Positions 1-5,866 of a DNA stretch of 5,866 nucleotides are shown here, piece after piece; the stretch's first letter is position 1; each line of letters opens with the position of its first letter. The notes beneath the pieces are model-generated. The model made no database searches and was not told where the DNA came from. It saw only the letters and a list, made by a program, of their open reading frames with translations. Origin of the DNA: Gemmatimonadota bacterium (GTDB lineage Bacteria > Gemmatimonadota > Gemmatimonadetes > Longimicrobiales > Gaopeijiaceae). A program made the position numbers and the translations under genes. The stretch spans positions 1-5,866 of the forward strand of contig JACQVC010000372.1 in NCBI GenBank assembly GCA_016209995.1. The letters run 5' to 3'.

Positions 1-96
1 GCCCGTGGCCGCGGGCGTGGCGGCAAGCTGCCCGACGACTGGGAAACCGTGCCATTGTGGCCGCTGGGCGGACGCGTAATCGAACCCGCACTCTGA
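1..96 (+). CDS. C-terminal end of an unidentified protein (5' truncated by window)
   Basis: Frame 1 is open from the first base to a TGA at 94-96, giving 31 C-terminal residues. They begin with a basic Arg/Gly stretch and end in LWPLGGRVIEPAL. The residues are varied and include two Trp, and the third codon positions are mostly G or C, as expected for a real gene in this genome. A hairpin lies about 47 bp beyond the stop. I do not recognise the family: no catalytic motif, membrane segment or sorting signal is visible in so short a tail. It could be the end of a cytoplasmic enzyme, but that is a guess. The piece is too short to exclude a chance open frame, which limits confidence. Confidence 0.5.
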   Translation, partial: ARGRGRGGKLPDDWETVPLWPLGGRVIEPAL

Positions 97-142
97 TTCT
101 CGAGCCGGCGATCGGTGGGAGCCTGGCTCTCGACCTTCGGGG

Positions 143-173
143 TCCCCACGCAATCGCAACGTTTGCGTGGGGA
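143..173 (+). terminator. Strong hairpin, possible terminator of the upstream gene
   Basis: The arms 143-153 (TCCCCACGCAA) and 163-173 are perfect reverse complements, giving an 11-bp stem with a 9-base loop (154-162). The hairpin sits 47 bp after the stop at 94-96 and about 80 bp before the next start codon, a sensible place for transcription termination. No T-run follows on the plus strand (the next bases are GAAGGCATCG), so it is not a textbook intrinsic terminator. It could instead be a structured 5' leader of the following gene, or a DNA-binding site. Confidence 0.4.
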
Positions 174-239
174 GAAGGCATCGACTCCTCCTCGTTCCGT
201 TGGCCCCCGTGTCGCCCGTAGCGGTTCGCCCCATTAGCC

Positions 240-246
240 GGGGAGG
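240..246 (+). promoter_or_regulatory. Ribosome binding site of the outer-membrane barrel gene
   Basis: GGGGAGG lies 8 bases before the ATG at 255 and matches the anti-Shine-Dalgarno sequence well. It supports that ATG as the true start, as does the signal peptide that begins directly there. I see no convincing -35/-10 pair between 174 and 239. Confidence 0.65.
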
Positions 247-254
247 CTCCTAGC

Positions 255-2324
255 ATGGCGCGCCGCGCGCCCACGCGAGGCGCGATCGCCTGCGCAGGCA
301 TCCTCCTCTCCTCGATTCTCTCCGCGGCACCGGGAGCCGCGCAATCGTCCGAAGGCTGGAACTCACAGCGCGTTCTCGAGCTGGTCGAGCGGGCTCGGGA
401 GCGACGGCAACAGGCCGCCCTCGATCCCGATCTGAAATCGTACGCGGCGGAAGTCCGCGGCTATCTGTACTTCCTGCTCGACCGCAGGGACGCGGACGAG
501 CGCATGCTCGTGAAGGTGGACCAGGTCGCGCTGGACGTGTTCTGGCGAGCGCCGGGGATCATGACGCAGCGCATCGTCGGACTGCGAGACGCGAAGAAAC
601 TGCCCACCAACATCCGCTACCACCTCGATCACCTCACGCTCGTGCAGGACAACTTCGGGGACCTCATTCGCATGGGCGACGGCGACGAGGTGCAGGGCGT
701 GACTCACCCGACCGCCCCCGGCTCGGAGCAGATCTACAACTTTCGGCTCGGCGACTCGATCACGGTCACGCTGCCGGGCGCGCTGGACCCCGTACGCGTC
801 TACGAGGTCCAGGTTCGGCCGCAGGACGACCGCATGCCCGCGTTCGTCGGCAGCGTGTTCCTGGACCGCGAAACGGCGGCCATCGTCCGGATGGATTTCA
901 CCTTCACGCCAAGCGCCTACGTAGATCGACAGCTCGACTACATCCAGATCTCCCTGGAGAACGGACTGTGGGAGGGCAAGTACTGGCTTCCGCACGAGCA
1001 GCGCGCCGAGCTGCGGCGCCAGTTCCCGCAGCTCGATTTCCCGGTGGGCGGCGTGATCCGCGGCCGATACTCCGTCCGCAACTATCGCTTCAACGAGGAT
1101 ATTCCGAGCGGGACGCCGATCGGGAGCGGCGTAACGGCGCTGCCGCAGGAGGTCCGCGAGCGCTTCCCGTTCGAGCAGGAACTGTACGCGCAGCTCGAAG
1201 AGGAAGGCCTCAGACCGCCGGCCGATCTGGCCGAGATCCGTCGCCGCGCGATGGAGCTGATGGATTTTCAGAACCTGAGCGGACTCGGGCGCCTGCGCGC
1301 GGCCGTGCCCAATGCGTCGGCTGGGTTCCGCTACAATCGCGCGGAGGGGGTCTTCGCCGGGACGGGCGTTACGTGGTCACAGCGACCGGACCTGCGCTTG
1401 CGGGCGAACGGGGGGTACGCGTTTGCGGCCGCAATGCCCGAAGTGACGCTCCGGCTCGAGCAGGACCAGGCTGTCGGACGCCTGAGCTTGACCGTGACGG
1501 CGCACGAGCTTCGCGACATCGGGCCGGTACCGGGCGCACCCGGCGTGTGGAACACGCTTTCGACGCTCGCGGGTGGAGAGGATTACCTGGATCCGTATTT
1601 CGTTTCGGGCGCGACATTGTCCCAGGAGCTGGAGGTGGGGCCGCTGGCCAGACTCACCTTCGCGCTGCGCTTAGAGGAGCACGAGGCAGCCGCGTTGGAG
1701 GTCGCGCACGCTCCATTGAACCGGGACGCACGTTTCCGCGAGGTCAGGTCTATCGATGAGGGTAATCTGCGCGCCATGACGCTCACGCTGGAGCGGCTTG
1801 CGCCCCCGGGCCTCTCCGCATTCGGCGTATCGGGCGAGGCGCGGCTGACCAGCGGCGCGTTCGACGGAGCCGCGTTCGCCCGGGGAGAAGGCGCTCTGCT
1901 CTGGAAACGTCAATCCTACGAGACGGAGCGCGAGCTGTCGCTCGAGGTGCGGGTGGGCACGAACCTGGGTGACTCGCCCAAGCAGATGCGTTTTCTCCTG
2001 GGCGGGCGTGAGACGCTCCCCGGGTACGCGTACCGCTCCTTCAGCGGAGACCGGCTGGCCCTGGCTCGCCTCGAGGGCTCAACACCGCTGTACTCGCCGC
2101 TCGTTCGCGGGCGAGCCTTCGCCGCCGCCGGGTATGCCGGCCCACGCGGAGCGGCCATGGTCGACGACGGCGGCCTGGGGGGCACGGGCAGCGTGCGCAC
2201 TTCGGTCGGCGTCGGCTTGGGGCTCGGCTTCGACATCTTGAGGGTCGATGTGGCCAGGGGCCTCAACAGCGGCGAGTGGCAACTGCTCTTTTCGGTCAAT
2301 CGCAGCTTCTGGGCCTGGCTCTGA
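255..2324 (+). CDS. Exported outer-membrane beta-barrel protein, LolA/DUF5686-like plus Omp85-like barrel
   Basis: A 689-residue protein predicted to sit in the outer membrane. Residues 1-29 form a signal peptide: basic start (MARRAPTR), hydrophobic core, small residues to a likely cut before Gln30. Residues ~45-290 look like a periplasmic beta-rich domain; VYEVQVRP at 182-189, then a FLDRETAAIVRMDF stretch and YWLPHEQ at 243-249, resemble the LolA-like fold of Bacteroidota DUF5686 proteins (from memory, not searched). A helical, charged linker (~290-345) follows. Residues ~355-689 show alternating polar/hydrophobic strands starting at YNRAEG (360). They include GGRETLPGY (583-591), like the Omp85/BamA GG...RGY motif, and end in an aromatic-rich last strand, FSVNRSFWAWL, typical of a beta-signal. 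Its substrate is unknown: assembly or export of a surface protein or lipid is possible. It appears monocistronic. No POTRA repeats are evident, so it is not BamA itself. Confidence 0.88.
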   Translation: MARRAPTRGAIACAGILLSSILSAAPGAAQSSEGWNSQRVLELVERARERRQQAALDPDLKSYAAEVRGYLYFLLDRRDADERMLVKVDQVALDVFWRAPGIMTQRIVGLRDAKKLPTNIRYHLDHLTLVQDNFGDLIRMGDGDEVQGVTHPTAPGSEQIYNFRLGDSITVTLPGALDPVRVYEVQVRPQDDRMPAFVGSVFLDRETAAIVRMDFTFTPSAYVDRQLDYIQISLENGLWEGKYWLPHEQRAELRRQFPQLDFPVGGVIRGRYSVRNYRFNEDIPSGTPIGSGVTALPQEVRERFPFEQELYAQLEEEGLRPPADLAEIRRRAMELMDFQNLSGLGRLRAAVPNASAGFRYNRAEGVFAGTGVTWSQRPDLRLRANGGYAFAAAMPEVTLRLEQDQAVGRLSLTVTAHELRDIGPVPGAPGVWNTLSTLAGGEDYLDPYFVSGATLSQELEVGPLARLTFALRLEEHEAAALEVAHAPLNRDARFREVRSIDEGNLRAMTLTLERLAPPGLSAFGVSGEARLTSGAFDGAAFARGEGALLWKRQSYETERELSLEVRVGTNLGDSPKQMRFLLGGRETLPGYAYRSFSGDRLALARLEGSTPLYSPLVRGRAFAAAGYAGPRGAAMVDDGGLGGTGSVRTSVGVGLGLGFDILRVDVARGLNSGEWQLLFSVNRSFWAWL

Positions 2325-2375
2325 GCGGGCGAACGTTCGGATCGCGCGTACAAAGTCCTTCTGACCGGACATCCT

Positions 2376-2407
2376 GACCTGGTCGGGCGACGTGACCGGA
2401 TCAGGTC
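2376..2407 (+). terminator. Imperfect hairpin after the barrel gene, weak terminator candidate
   Basis: GACCT (2376-2380) pairs with AGGTC (2403-2407), and the adjoining GGTC (2381-2384) pairs with GACC (2394-2397). A 5-base bulge (2398-2402) sits on the 3' side and the loop is 9 bases. The hairpin is about 52 bp after the stop at 2324. No T-run follows, so termination here would need Rho or be inefficient. The TGACCGGA octamer also occurs twice here (2362-2369 and 2393-2400). Confidence 0.25.
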
Positions 2408-2580
2408 GGTCGGAGCAGGTGTTCGTCCGCTAGACGTCCCGCCGTCGTATCACGCTGTATCGTAATCGCTTGCCCGCACAAGCACCACGTGCACAGACCG
2501 ATTGCGCCCGTGGCACACGCCTTGAAGCCGGCGAAAGAAGGCAAACACGACGGACATGGGGGGGACGCGATGGTTTCCAT
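2401..2580 (-). CDS. Doubtful 59-residue mini-ORF with zinc-ribbon-like cysteines
   Basis: Read on the minus strand from an ATG at 2580 to a TGA at 2403-2401, this gives 59 residues. It has Cys9-x2-Cys12, then 17 residues, then Cys30-x2-Cys33, with additional Cys22 and Cys35. A CPSC knuckle followed by CTWC matches the spacing of a zinc ribbon, which could bind a metal and, in known families, nucleic acid or protein. Against it: there is no Shine-Dalgarno sequence before the ATG, about a third of third-position bases are A or T (unlike the flanking genes), and a C7 homopolymer lies inside the frame. The frame remains open upstream to 2835, but that extension is Arg/Pro-rich and unconvincing. 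It may be a chance ORF or a remnant. Confidence 0.18.
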   Translation of the reverse strand: METIASPPCPSCLPSFAGFKACATGAIGLCTWCLCGQAITIQRDTTAGRLADEHLLRPT

Positions 2581-2710
2581 ATAGATGAGGATCGGTGGAA
2601 TCCTGCCTCGGTGGCGACCATTGCGATCCGGTCGGCCGCACGCAGGGCAGGTTCGCGTCCCGCCCCGCCAACTTGTTGGGCGCGGCGACGAGGTGGTTGC
2701 CACGAGACCG

Positions 2711-2840
2711 CCCGGCGCCGCAGGGTGAGGACCCGGTGCAAGGAGGTGTCGTCGGAGGGGCACCCTCCGGAAGCGGTGCCGCAATAGAGATCGTGGGGAG
2801 AGAACCGAGCGCCGGGTGACGGGCCCGGCGCTCACCTTTT
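2711..2840 (+). ncRNA. Candidate structured RNA ending in an intrinsic terminator
   Basis: Three hairpins follow one another on the plus strand. The first, 2715-2739, has an outer GCGCC/GGTGC stem and an inner GGGT/ACCC stem capped by GAGG. The second, 2753-2769, has a 7-bp CGGAGGG/CCCTCCG stem with a 3-base loop. The third is the terminator at 2807-2833. The 3' arm of the second hairpin can also take part in a competing helix, GGCACC (2759-2764) with GGTGCC (2775-2780). This could be the 3' end of a small RNA or of a long 3' UTR of the barrel gene. I match it to no known RNA family, no promoter is identified, and GC-rich DNA folds easily, so confidence is low. Confidence 0.25.
2807..2840 (+). 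terminator. Intrinsic terminator between convergent transcription units
   Basis: GAGCGCCGGG (2807-2816) and CCCGGCGCTC (2824-2833) form a perfect 10-bp GC-rich stem around a 7-base loop, followed on the plus strand by ACCTTTT (2834-2840). This is a classical Rho-independent terminator for plus-strand transcription. On the minus strand the same hairpin lies 56 bp past the ssb stop; only GGTTCTCTCC follows, so it would be a weaker terminator for polA-ssb. It is some 480 bp beyond the barrel gene stop, which raises the question of what plus-strand transcript it ends. Confidence 0.7.
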
Positions 2841-2888
2841 GTGGTCTTTCCCCGACCGCCCCGGACGGCAGGCAGCAGAACCGCGCGA

Positions 2889-3257
2889 TCAGTCCGTGTC
2901 CTCCGCCTGCGTCGCGGCTTCCTTCCCCCGCGAAGAGAGCAGAACGACCTCCCTCACGGTGATGTCCGTGGTGGGGATAGTCACGCCATCGCGCTCGAAG
3001 GAGTCATACTCGACGCGGCCCTCGACGTAGAGCCGATCGCCCTTGCGGACGTACTGTTCGGCGAATTCGGCGAGCTGGTTCCAGAAGGTGAGGCGGTGCC
3101 AATCGGTGCGCTCCCTCACCTCGCCGCCGTTGCTGGGCAGTCGCCGGTTTGTGGCCAGAGAGAGATGCGCCACCTTGGTTCCGTTCTGCGTCGCTTGCAT
3201 GTCCGGATCCCGACCGACGTTGCCTACCAGAATGATCTTGTTCACCGAGCGACCCAT
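2889..3257 (-). CDS. ssb: Short single-stranded DNA-binding protein (SSB)
   Basis: This 122-residue protein coats single-stranded DNA during replication, recombination and repair. It opens with MGRSVNKIILVGNVGRDPDM, the standard first strand of the bacterial SSB OB-fold. WHRLTFWNQLAEFAEQYVRKG and LYVEGRVEY (about residues 58-90) match the conserved core and its DNA-stacking aromatics. The start is set by the ATG at 3257, preceded by AGGAAGGGGG; the frame stays open further upstream into polA, but that extension lacks SSB homology. The OB-fold ends near residue 108, leaving only a short tail, KEAATQAEDTD. The long Gly/Pro/Gln linker and the acidic DDDIPF-type tip that recruits partner enzymes are missing, and the other two frames past the stop do not supply them. 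Family members are usually about 140-180 residues. It may be a second SSB alongside a full-length copy, and may share a transcript with polA. Confidence 0.94.
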   Translation of the reverse strand: MGRSVNKIILVGNVGRDPDMQATQNGTKVAHLSLATNRRLPSNGGEVRERTDWHRLTFWNQLAEFAEQYVRKGDRLYVEGRVEYDSFERDGVTIPTTDITVREVVLLSSRGKEAATQAEDTD

Positions 3258-3272
3258 GGTGTCCCCCTTCCT
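3258..3272 (-). promoter_or_regulatory. Ribosome binding site of ssb
   Basis: On the minus strand AGGAAGGGGG (3272-3263) is followed by five bases, ACACC, and then the ATG at 3257. The purine-rich block at normal spacing decides this start over the upstream in-frame codons. The rest of the 142-bp polA-ssb spacer shows no clear -35/-10 promoter that I can defend. Confidence 0.65.
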
Positions 3273-3399
3273 GGCGCTGACGTTCGTCGACGGCCGGCCA
3301 ACACGAGCGTGCGGCACGGCCGAGTTTGCGCCAGAAGGGTGCTGGAGCGGATGGGGCGCTGACATGGAGCAATGGGAGAACGTGTGGGGCACACCCCCC

Positions 3400-5866
3400 T
3401 CACGCCTTGATCTCGTACCAGTCCTTCCCCACCCCGGTCTCCACCAGCAGGGGCACATCGAGCGCCATAGCGCCCTGCATCTTCTCGATGACCAGCTTCC
3501 GCACGGGCTCCACCTCGTCCTCCGGGAGCTCGAGCAGAAGCTCGTCGTGGACCTGGAGCACGAGTCGGGCCCCCGAGCCGGTAGCTTTCAGGCCAGCGTG
3601 CACGTCGATCATCGCGCGCTTGATCAGGTCAGCGGCGGTTCCCTGAATGGGGGTATTCGCGGCGACGCGCTCCCCGAACTGGCGGATGTTCCAGTTGGGC
3701 GACTTCAGCTCCGGCACGTAGCGGCGACGGCCCGACAGCGTCTCGACGTAGCCGCGGCTCTTGGCCTGCGCCACGGTCTCATCCAGGAAGCGCCGCACGC
3801 CGGCGAAACGCTCGAAGTACTGGCGGATGAACCTGCCGGCCTCGTCGCGAGGGATGCCGAGCTGGCGCGAGAGAGAAAACTCACCCTGCCCGTAGATCGT
3901 CGCGAAGTTGATGGTCTTGGCGCGCGCGCGCATATCCGCGGTGACTTCCTCGACCGGCACGCCGAACACGATGGCGGCGGTTTGCCGGTGCACGTCCACA
4001 CCGCGCGAGAACGCATCCACGAAGGCGGGGTCGCGCGAGAAGTGCGCGAGAATGCGCAGCTCAATCTGCGAGTAGTCAGCCCCGAGGAAGACGTGGCCCG
4101 GCTCGGGAACGAACCCCCTGCGGATCTCGGCGCCGGTCTCGGTGCGGATCGGAATGTTCTGGAGGTTCGGATCGCTGGACGAGAGGCGGCCGGTCGCAGC
4201 GACCGTCTGGTTGAAGCTGGTGTGGATGCGGTTGGTCTGCGGATGGATGAGGCGAGGCAGCGCATCGACGTAGGTGCTTTTGAGCTTGTCGATCTGGCGG
4301 TACTCGATGAGCAGGCGAGGCAGGGCGTGCCCCATGGCGGCCAGCTCCTCGAGCACCTCCGCATCCGTGGACGGCCCCGTCTTGGTCTTCTTGAGCACCG
4401 GGAGCTCGAGCTTGTCGAAGAGCACTTCGCGGAGCTGGGGGGTCGAGTTGATGTTGAACTCGCGCCCGGCGAGCTTATAGATCTCCTCCACGATCAGACT
4501 CAGATCGCGGGTCAGCTTCCTGCTCATCGACGCGAAGAATTCAGGATCGATGCGGATCCCGGCGTACTCCATGTCGGCGAGCACGCCGAGCAGCGGCATC
4601 TCGAGCCCGTGGAACCGCGACAGGAGTCCTGCGCGCTCGAGGTCAGCGCGAAAACGCTGAGTGAGTCGGAAAGCGACATCGACCAGGGCCGCCGCCCAGC
4701 GCCGGGCGGCAGCGACGGCCACCTCAGCGACCGGCCGCTCGTTCTTGCCCTTGCCCAGCAGCTCGGCGCGTGGGGCCAGGTGCCGGTCCAGGTAATCCAG
4801 GGCCAGAGCCTCGAGGTCGTGCTGACGGCGGTTGGGATCGATCACGTAGGACGCGATCATCGTGTCGAACCAGATGCCGGCCAGCTCGACGCCCGCTCGG
4901 CGCAGCACGAGGAGCTGGCTCTTCAGGTTCTCACCGATCTTCTTGACCGCGGGATCCTCGAGCGCTTCCACGAGCGGAAGCAGAGCGGGCGACGCGAGCG
5001 CCGGGAGGTTGGCCACCTCGCTCGCCTCGCCCTCCAGACCGAGCGAGGAAACCGCCCGATGCCCGAAAGGAAGGTAGAAGGCGTGCCCCTCCTCGACGCA
5101 GAGGGCGAGCCCGATGAGCGTGGCCCGCATGGGATCCGAGTCGCTGATGAAGGTGCCGAGGCAGACCGATCCAGCATCCCGGATGCGGCGAGCCAGCTCG
5201 GCCACGTCGTCCGCCGAGGCCACGAGCCGCGCGTCCGGCTCGGGCACGCGGCCGGCTTCGACGGCCCCGGCGCGGTCCGCTCCCTCCAGCGGCTCCGCCC
5301 CTTCCCCTGCGGGCGCCACGTGAGGGATTAGCGTGCGGAACTCGAGGTCGGCGAAGAGGCGGCGCAGCGCCGCGCGGTCGGGCTCTCGCGCCGCGAATCC
5401 CTCCAGATCCAGCTCGATCGGGAGGTCGAGGCGCGCGGTGACCAGCCGACGGGACAGTCGCACGTCGTCCGCGTGCGCGCGGATGGACTCCTGCGCGCGG
5501 CGGTTGCTGATCTCAGCGACCCGCGCGATGATCTGCTCGACGCTTCCGAACTGCTGCAGCAGCGCGGTTGCCGTCTTCGGGCCGATGCCTCGTGCGCCGG
5601 GTATGTTGTCGGAGGAATCGCCGACGAGGGCGAGGTAGTCGGCTACCTGGTGCGGCGGCACGCCCAGCCGATCCGCCGCGTTCCGCTCGTCCACCCATTC
5701 CGCGGCCACACCCGCCGCCCCGCCTCGTCCCGGGTTCAGGAGGGCGATCCGCGGGCCCACGAGCTGGTAGAAGTCCTTGTCGCCGGACACGATGACGGCC
5801 TCAAGCCCCACATCCCTCGCCTTCACGGCTAACGTCGCGATCACGTCATCGGCCTCGTAACCCTCC
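3400..5866 (-). CDS. polA: DNA polymerase I, 5' end cut off by the window edge
   Basis: PolA fills gaps and removes RNA primers in replication and repair. 821 residues are visible, in frame to base 5865; comparison with E. coli Glu113 puts about 109 N-terminal residues outside, so full length is ~930, normal for the family. Order: 5' nuclease, with GYEADDVIATLA at the edge, SGDKDFYQLV (Asp codons 5781-5779 and 5775-5773) and the DNA-binding GDSSDNIPGARGIGPKTA; a degenerate 3'-5' exonuclease domain; then a complete polymerase domain. Polymerase motifs are DYSQIELR (catalytic Asp codon 4077-4075), KTINFATIYG (Lys 3918-3916, Phe 3906-3904) and QVHDELLLEL (His-Asp-Glu, 3549-3541). In the middle domain the four metal-binding acids are replaced by Gly, Phe, Gln and Leu, and the active-site Tyr by Trp, so proofreading is predicted lost, as in Thermus and Bacillus PolA. 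The Phe in motif B predicts discrimination against dideoxynucleotides. The gene lies 142 bp upstream of ssb on the same strand. Confidence 0.98.
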   Translation of the reverse strand, partial: EGYEADDVIATLAVKARDVGLEAVIVSGDKDFYQLVGPRIALLNPGRGGAAGVAAEWVDERNAADRLGVPPHQVADYLALVGDSSDNIPGARGIGPKTATALLQQFGSVEQIIARVAEISNRRAQESIRAHADDVRLSRRLVTARLDLPIELDLEGFAAREPDRAALRRLFADLEFRTLIPHVAPAGEGAEPLEGADRAGAVEAGRVPEPDARLVASADDVAELARRIRDAGSVCLGTFISDSDPMRATLIGLALCVEEGHAFYLPFGHRAVSSLGLEGEASEVANLPALASPALLPLVEALEDPAVKKIGENLKSQLLVLRRAGVELAGIWFDTMIASYVIDPNRRQHDLEALALDYLDRHLAPRAELLGKGKNERPVAEVAVAAARRWAAALVDVAFRLTQRFRADLERAGLLSRFHGLEMPLLGVLADMEYAGIRIDPEFFASMSRKLTRDLSLIVEEIYKLAGREFNINSTPQLREVLFDKLELPVLKKTKTGPSTDAEVLEELAAMGHALPRLLIEYRQIDKLKSTYVDALPRLIHPQTNRIHTSFNQTVAATGRLSSSDPNLQNIPIRTETGAEIRRGFVPEPGHVFLGADYSQIELRILAHFSRDPAFVDAFSRGVDVHRQTAAIVFGVPVEEVTADMRARAKTINFATIYGQGEFSLSRQLGIPRDEAGRFIRQYFERFAGVRRFLDETVAQAKSRGYVETLSGRRRYVPELKSPNWNIRQFGERVAANTPIQGTAADLIKRAMIDVHAGLKATGSGARLVLQVHDELLLELPEDEVEPVRKLVIEKMQGAMALDVPLLVETGVGKDWYEIKA

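Larger units (their letters stand above)
2325..2888. other. 564-bp intergenic region between convergent genes
   Basis: This gap lies between the stop of the barrel gene and the stop of ssb. Several open frames cross it on both strands, but they overlap one another, lack good ribosome binding sites and give low-complexity Arg/Pro/Ala-rich translations, as expected by chance in GC-rich DNA. I found no tRNA, rRNA, tmRNA, RNase P or SRP RNA signature. What can be seen is an imperfect hairpin at 2376-2407, a 7-G run at 2558-2564, a doubtful minus-strand mini-ORF at 2401-2580, clustered hairpins at 2715-2780 and an intrinsic terminator at 2807-2840. Over 560 bp is long for a convergent gap and suggests a non-coding RNA, a small gene or a decayed gene. 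Confidence 0.7.

Noticed and set aside
363..995. A 210-codon minus-strand frame opposite the barrel gene
   Set aside because: It is antisense to a well-supported coding sequence, has no recognised motif, and its His/Val/Arg-rich composition is a codon-bias shadow.
968..1759. A 263-codon plus-strand frame inside the barrel gene
   Set aside because: It is Arg/Ala/Gly-rich out-of-frame translation of the barrel gene, with no domain and no ribosome binding site of note.
2330..2339. Perfect 10-base palindrome CGAACGTTCG just after the barrel gene
   Set aside because: Short, and expected by chance at this composition; it has no loop for an RNA hairpin and no second copy nearby.
2645..2670. tRNA T-arm-like sequence (GGTTCGCGTCC)
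   Set aside because: The T-loop lacks the conserved A58, the stem does not pair over 5 bp, and no acceptor, D or anticodon arm can be placed around it.
2470..2819. Plus-strand frames of 105 and 74 codons in the intergenic region
   Set aside because: They overlap each other in different frames, have Arg/Pro/Ala-rich translations, no ribosome binding site and no recognisable motif.
3382..3394. GTGTG/CACAC hairpin just after the polA stop as a terminator
   Set aside because: Only 5 bp with a 3-base loop and no T-run in the minus direction; too weak to call.
3258..3458. N-terminal extension of ssb into the end of polA
   Set aside because: The frame is open, but SSB homology begins exactly at the ATG at 3257, which has a good ribosome binding site; the extra 67 residues are unlike SSB and overlap polA.
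3043..5331. A 762-codon plus-strand open frame opposite polA and ssb
   Set aside because: It lies antisense to two firmly identified genes, and its translation is low-complexity (Leu/Arg/Glu/His/Asp-rich) with no recognisable domain. Long antisense frames are common opposite GC-rich genes with biased third positions.

Overview
The window is GC-rich throughout and reads as ordinary bacterial chromosome. The visible genes are the tail of an unidentified gene, a secreted outer-membrane beta-barrel protein, a single-stranded DNA-binding protein (ssb) and most of DNA polymerase I (polA). The outer-membrane protein means a diderm (Gram-negative-type) envelope. High GC, an Ala/Gly-rich signal peptide ending near Ala-Ala-Gln, and a LolA-like plus Omp85-like protein of a kind I associate with Gemmatimonadota and Bacteroidota make a Gemmatimonadota-like organism my best guess. 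That placement is an inference, not a measured assignment.

Layout: bases 1-96 hold the last 31 codons of a plus-strand gene. A 158-bp gap follows, with a strong hairpin (143-173). A plus-strand gene (255-2324) encodes a 689-residue exported protein with a periplasmic LolA/DUF5686-like domain and a C-terminal Omp85-like barrel. Then comes a 564-bp stretch (2325-2888) with no convincing gene. It has several hairpins, a good plus-strand intrinsic terminator (2807-2840) and one doubtful minus-strand mini-ORF with a zinc-ribbon-like cysteine pattern. From there everything is on the minus strand: ssb (2889-3257) and, 142 bp upstream of it, polA (3400 to the window edge at 5866), whose first ~109 codons lie outside.

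The polA-ssb pair is a DNA replication/repair block convergent with the envelope gene; the terminator at 2807-2840 separates the two. Two features of the pair stand out. The 3'-5' exonuclease domain of PolA keeps its fold but has lost all its catalytic acidic residues, so it is predicted not to proofread. The SSB is only 122 residues long and lacks the usual acidic partner-binding tip. I found no mobile element, CRISPR array, tRNA or rRNA, and no clear previously undescribed multi-gene system. The least explained part is the 2325-2888 intergenic region.
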